18,188 nt of DNA from Clostridiaceae bacterium (lineage in GTDB: Bacteria; Bacillota; Clostridia; Oscillospirales; Acutalibacteraceae): positions 1-18,188 of the forward strand of contig JAEDGF010000037.1 in NCBI GenBank assembly GCA_016297645.1. The letters are read 5' to 3'. This document shows positions 15,388 to 18,188 of this stretch, in pieces. How positions within the stretch are numbered: the stretch's first letter is position 1; every line of letters starts with the position of its first letter. The position numbers were made by a program, and so were the translations under genes. Under the pieces are notes generated by a model. That model had not been told where the DNA came from. It did not search any database and saw only the letters and a list, made by a program, of their open reading frames with translations.

Positions 15388-16752
15388 TTATTTCAGCGCT
15401 TCTTCGAATGCCGAACGAATATTATTGACTCCTTTAATTTCAATCTTGCCAAATAATGATTCATTCAGCTCAGTAAGATTATGTGCGGAAATAATACACT
15501 TTTTGAAGCCGAGTCTTATTGCTTCGCGAATTCTGGTTTCGGCGTAGCTCACGGCGCGGATTTCTCCCGCAAGACCTATTTCACCGAAAGCAATACAGTC
15601 ATCACGGAGCACCTTATCTTTAAGACTTGAAACAAGTGACAGCGCCACCGGTAAGTCCGATGCAGGCTCGTCAATGCGGAGTCCGCCTGCAACATTTATG
15701 TAAACATCGCAGGAATTCATAAAATAACCTGCTCTTTTTTCGAGAACCGCAATAAGCATTGACATTCTGTTGTAGTCAACTCCGTTTGCAGTACGCCGCG
15801 GATTCCCAAAGCCGGATTGACAAACAAGTCCCTGCACCTCGGCAAGAATGGGCCTTGAACCCTCCATAACGCAAGCTATGCAAGAGCCTGACACGCCGTT
15901 TGGTTTTCCGGCAATCAACGCCTTTGACGGATTTATAACCTCGTTTAAACCGTTGTCGCGCATTTCGAAAACACCTATCTCGTTGGTAGAACCGAATCTG
16001 TTTTTAACGGCGCGCAGAATTCTGTAAGAATGATTCTTTTCGCCCTCGAAATATAAAACGCAGTCTACTATATGTTCAAGAACCTTAGGTCCGGCGATAT
16101 TGCCGTCCTTATTGACATGACCAACGAGAAGTACCGGAATGTTTTCATCTTTTGAAAGTCGCATAAACAGATTTGCGCACTCTCTGACCTGTGCAATGCT
16201 CCCCGGCAGCGAATGCAGCTCGGTGATCTGCATAGTCTGAATCGAATCAACAATAACGACATCGGGTTTGTTAATTTTTATGTATGAGCAGACGGACTGC
16301 GCGTCCGTGCTGCACAGTATTTTCAACCCTGTTCCGTCAACTCCGAGCCTGAGTGCTCTGAGTTTGAGCTGACGCGGTGATTCTTCGCCAGAAACATATA
16401 AAACCGTTCTGTTTTTTCCGAGAGATGACGAAGCCTGCAAAAGCAGTGTGGACTTCCCTATTCCCGGATCACCCGAAATAAGCACAAGTGATCCCTTTAC
16501 AAGTCCTCCGCCCAGCACTCTGTTCAGCTCGGTCGTGCCGGTATCAAAACGCATTTCCTCTCTATCGTCAATATCGGAAAGAACAAGCGCTTTTAATTCG
16601 CTTTGCACGCCGGAGGACTTTGACGCAGATGAAAAATCGCTTTCCTCGATAAATGTGTTCCATTCACCGCATTCCGGACATCTGCCGTTCCACTTTGACG
16701 ACACATAACCGCATTCACTGCACACATAACATGATTTATTCTTGACTGCCAT
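15388..16752 (-). CDS. radA: DNA repair protein RadA (Sms)
   Basis: RadA is a RecA-like hexameric motor that promotes branch migration and processing of recombination intermediates. The N-terminal zinc finger has C11, C14, C25 and C28 (the segment CSECGYVSSKWNGRCPECG). The Walker A motif GDPGIGKS is at 94-101, and VDSIQTMQ marks Walker B. The RadA-specific KNRFG motif lies near residue 250, followed by a Lon-protease-like C-terminal domain with the segments GGLRIDEPASDLPVALSLVSS and GEIGLAGEIR. The length of 454 residues is standard. The ATG at 16752 has an AAGGAA site 11 bases upstream and overlaps the end of the amidase gene by 17 bases, which indicates co-translation. The neighbours suggest an operon with cwlD. 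Confidence 0.97.
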   Translation of the reverse strand: MAVKNKSCYVCSECGYVSSKWNGRCPECGEWNTFIEESDFSSASKSSGVQSELKALVLSDIDDREEMRFDTGTTELNRVLGGGLVKGSLVLISGDPGIGKSTLLLQASSSLGKNRTVLYVSGEESPRQLKLRALRLGVDGTGLKILCSTDAQSVCSYIKINKPDVVIVDSIQTMQITELHSLPGSIAQVRECANLFMRLSKDENIPVLLVGHVNKDGNIAGPKVLEHIVDCVLYFEGEKNHSYRILRAVKNRFGSTNEIGVFEMRDNGLNEVINPSKALIAGKPNGVSGSCIACVMEGSRPILAEVQGLVCQSGFGNPRRTANGVDYNRMSMLIAVLEKRAGYFMNSCDVYINVAGGLRIDEPASDLPVALSLVSSLKDKVLRDDCIAFGEIGLAGEIRAVSYAETRIREAIRLGFKKCIISAHNLTELNESLFGKIEIKGVNNIRSAFEEALK

Positions 16753-17461
16753 CTTTTGTTATTTCCTTTGAATTTAAGTAGGTCTGCAAACCGCAATAAA
16801 CGGAATACGCCATCTTCTTTTGATATTCATCACTTTTTAGGAGCACAAGCTCTTCGGGATTACTCAAAAAACCGCATTCCGTCATAACGGACGGAGCTTT
16901 TGCTTTGTAAAGCAGATATATACTGTCCCCGGAGGGCTTTATCTGTCTGGTGTTGTCCTTTTGCAAACGGGCGACAACTGCCTCCTGCACGCATTGTGCA
17001 ATCAGCTCCGACTCGGGGTTACCGGCACCGTAAAAGACCTGTGTACCTTTATATTTCGGAATTTCAAATTTATTTTGATGTATACTGAAAAAAACAGCGC
17101 CCGGTGTGCTGTTCACAAGCTTTTCCCGGTTGCGTATATCGGACTTTTTTCTTGCCGCAAGGGTCGAAAGGTTGTTGTCCCCGACCGAAATATCCTCTGT
17201 GCGCACGGGTATATAATCAATACCGAAAATTTCAAAAAGTGCGGAAATATCTTTGACAATCGCAAGATTTATATCTTTTTCGTTTGTGCCGTCGGGAGCG
17301 ACCGCGCCGCCGTCCTCTCCGCCGTGACCTGCATCGAGAATTATTGTCGCCTTTCCGTTCTGCAAATTACCGAAAGCACTTACAGCGTTTTTTGACGCCG
17401 CAATACAAACCAAAACCGCAAATGAAACAAATAAAATAACTTTTGCTGCACTGTGTTTCAT
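16736..17461 (-). CDS. cwlD: N-acetylmuramoyl-L-alanine amidase, CwlD-type
   Basis: This zinc amidase cleaves the bond between N-acetylmuramic acid and the peptide stem. CwlD acts with a partner deacetylase in spore cortex synthesis to make muramic-delta-lactam. The 241-residue protein has an N-terminal hydrophobic segment (residues 8-22, signal or anchor), then an Amidase_3 domain with zinc ligands H46 (DAGHGGEDGG), E61 and H128 (FFSIHQN) and catalytic E195 in MTECGFLSN. The start at 17461 is chosen from the ACGGAGG site 7 bases upstream; an upstream frame would add 10 unsupported residues. CwlD rather than another Amidase_3 member is inferred from length and the single-domain layout. The end overlaps radA by 17 bases. 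The presence of this gene suggests a spore-forming lineage. Confidence 0.88.
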   Translation of the reverse strand: MKHSAAKVILFVSFAVLVCIAASKNAVSAFGNLQNGKATIILDAGHGGEDGGAVAPDGTNEKDINLAIVKDISALFEIFGIDYIPVRTEDISVGDNNLSTLAARKKSDIRNREKLVNSTPGAVFFSIHQNKFEIPKYKGTQVFYGAGNPESELIAQCVQEAVVARLQKDNTRQIKPSGDSIYLLYKAKAPSVMTECGFLSNPEELVLLKSDEYQKKMAYSVYCGLQTYLNSKEITKDGSQE

Positions 17462-17513
17462 ACAAACCTCCGTAAAAAGAAAGCTGTACAAAATATATGC
17501 GCCGAAAGAACCG

Positions 17514-18053
17514 TCAATGACGGAAAAGCTTTTTTACCTTTCCGGAAAGTGTTCTGTCGTACAGGACATTTAACTTCAAAAACAGATAGTCGTAAACAAC
17601 AAATACGACATTCATCAGTCCGTAAAACAAAATAATAACGGACTTCCCTCCCGAGGTGATTTCGGAATAATCTATTCCGAATACATATGAGCAGAACCAG
17701 ACGGACGCAATAAGAGAGATGTTAAAAAGGATAAGTCCGATAAAAAAGGACAGCGGTTTTATCGAAATCTTTTTGCACAGAAAAGAACGCAATATCGGGT
17801 AAAAACCGAAAAAGAAGGTGAAAAACACAGCGGACTCTTTATCCGCAATAACAAAAACCGACAAAAGACTTACTGCCGCGTATGTTCCGAATGCCCATGA
17901 GTATCCTATCTCTTTGATAATGAAAATGAGAAGCAGTCCCGCAAAAGGCGGCGCAGTGTATACGAGAAGCGGCGAAATGTATGTCGCGAGCATAACAACA
18001 ACAGCGAGCGCGGCAACTATTCCGCCAAGTGCTGCTTTTGAGCTTTCTCTCAT
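17514..18053 (-). CDS. Multi-pass membrane protein of unknown function
   Basis: This 179-residue protein is mostly hydrophobic, with about five to six membrane segments: the VAALAVVVMLATYI stretch, the PPFAGLLLIFII stretch, FGTYAAVSLLSVFVI, an aromatic AVFFTFFFGFYPIL segment, the FFIGLILFNISLIASVWFCSY region and the VIILFYGLMNVVFVVYDYLF region. It ends in a basic tail (KVKKLFRH). The beginning KAALGGIVAALA resembles that of some ECF transporter substrate-binding subunits, but I cannot place it in that family. The start at 18053 is chosen because a G-rich tract (AGGGGGGGG) sits 9 bases upstream; the longer frame to 18104 has no site. It is the first gene of the minus-strand set leading to cwlD (52-base gap) and radA. 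Confidence 0.8.
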   Translation of the reverse strand: MRESSKAALGGIVAALAVVVMLATYISPLLVYTAPPFAGLLLIFIIKEIGYSWAFGTYAAVSLLSVFVIADKESAVFFTFFFGFYPILRSFLCKKISIKPLSFFIGLILFNISLIASVWFCSYVFGIDYSEITSGGKSVIILFYGLMNVVFVVYDYLFLKLNVLYDRTLSGKVKKLFRH

Positions 18054-18062
18054 AATTTTCGT

Positions 18063-18070
18063 CCCCCCCC
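18063..18070 (-). repeat. Homopolymer G8 tract in the ribosome binding site
   Basis: Eight consecutive G on the minus strand fall where the Shine-Dalgarno sequence of the membrane-protein gene is expected. The tract is slippage-prone, and length change would shift SD spacing. It may also be a sequencing or assembly error site. Confidence 0.7.
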
Positions 18071-18094
18071 TGTCGATATGAATGTCATAGTAGT

Positions 18095-18123
18095 ATTTTA
18101 GCAAATTTTTATTTGTTATACAA
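18095..18123 (-). promoter_or_regulatory. Candidate promoter for membrane protein-cwlD-radA
   Basis: On the minus strand TTGTAT (18118-18123) and TAAAAT (18095-18100) are separated by 17 bases, about 42 bases before the chosen start. The flanking DNA is AT-rich. It lies directly downstream of the tRNA-like end at the window edge. Confidence 0.55.
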
Positions 18124-18143
18124 GAGAAAAAATATCTTTATTT

Positions 18144-18188
18144 GCTTAGGCTGACGGGACTTGAACCCGTGTCGGTTTTGACCGGCTG
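18144..18188 (-). repeat. Right copy of 45-base exact inverted terminal repeat
   Basis: This is the exact reverse complement of bases 11-55. It runs to the last base of the window, so the true repeat may be longer outside. The copies differ straight after the shared block: the left continues CAAAAG, this one AAATAAAG. Confidence 0.95.
18146..18188 (-). tRNA. Partial tRNA-like 3' end, second copy, cut by window edge
   Basis: Reading the minus strand, this holds the variable-arm hairpin CGGT/ACCG, the T arm with loop TTCAAGT, and the acceptor 3' strand CAGCCTA with a discriminator A, identical to the left copy. CCA is not encoded (the next bases are GCAA). The anticodon region lies outside the window, so identity cannot be given. 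Confidence 0.6.

Noticed and set aside
15132..15428. Plus-strand 98-codon frame in the radA-xer gap
   Set aside because: It starts with TTG, has no ribosome binding site, and overlaps both the radA end and the better-supported minus-strand small ORF.

Overview
The window looks like a piece of chromosome from an anaerobic Clostridia bacterium, most likely an Oscillospiraceae/Ruminococcaceae-type gut species. The signs are housekeeping genes in Firmicutes order, strong GGAGG ribosome binding sites, several likely TTG starts, a cortex-type CwlD amidase (suggesting a spore-forming lineage), and a Xer recombinase that matches the clostridial form from memory. No phage, plasmid, CRISPR or insertion-sequence genes are visible. 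Organism assignment is inference from gene content only.

Left part (1-2995): a partial tRNA-like 3' end, then ribonuclease HI on the minus strand, then a plus-strand sugar-nucleotide gene. That gene fuses an intact-looking nucleotidyltransferase and hexapeptide-repeat region to a phosphohexomutase-like tail whose catalytic motifs are lost.

Middle (about 2976-13526): a dense plus-strand cluster probably read from a promoter inside the end of the sugar-nucleotide gene. It holds RNase J (with a long basic N-terminal extension), a GdpP-type c-di-AMP phosphodiesterase, ribosomal protein L9, replicative helicase DnaB, TilS, hypoxanthine phosphoribosyltransferase, FtsH and a cyclophilin lipoprotein. 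Spacings are short or overlapping from gdpP onward. The order combines two familiar Firmicutes blocks, gdpP-rplI-dnaB and tilS-hpt-ftsH, and covers RNA decay, second-messenger turnover, translation, replication, purine salvage and membrane/envelope protein quality control.

Junction (13549-13912): a near-consensus promoter, tRNA-Leu(GAG) and its terminator, then a terminator facing the opposite way for the minus-strand genes.

Right part (13913-18143, all minus strand): from its promoter end the order is a multi-pass membrane protein, a CwlD-type amidase, RadA, an unlisted 36-codon ORF with a strong ribosome binding site, and a XerC/D-like tyrosine recombinase. The roughly 470-base stretch between the recombinase and radA also holds a perfect palindrome with 14-base arms placed on the recombinase promoter. 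The central 28 bases have an 11-6-11 layout like a dif site.

Ends: the outermost 45 bases of both ends are an exact inverted repeat carrying the variable arm, T arm and acceptor 3' strand of a tRNA-like sequence. This may be two copies of one tRNA gene or an assembly break at a repeat. The most interesting items are the palindrome next to xer, the small cationic ORF, the degenerate phosphohexomutase fusion and the odd tRNA-like ends. Most of the window is otherwise conserved housekeeping sequence.
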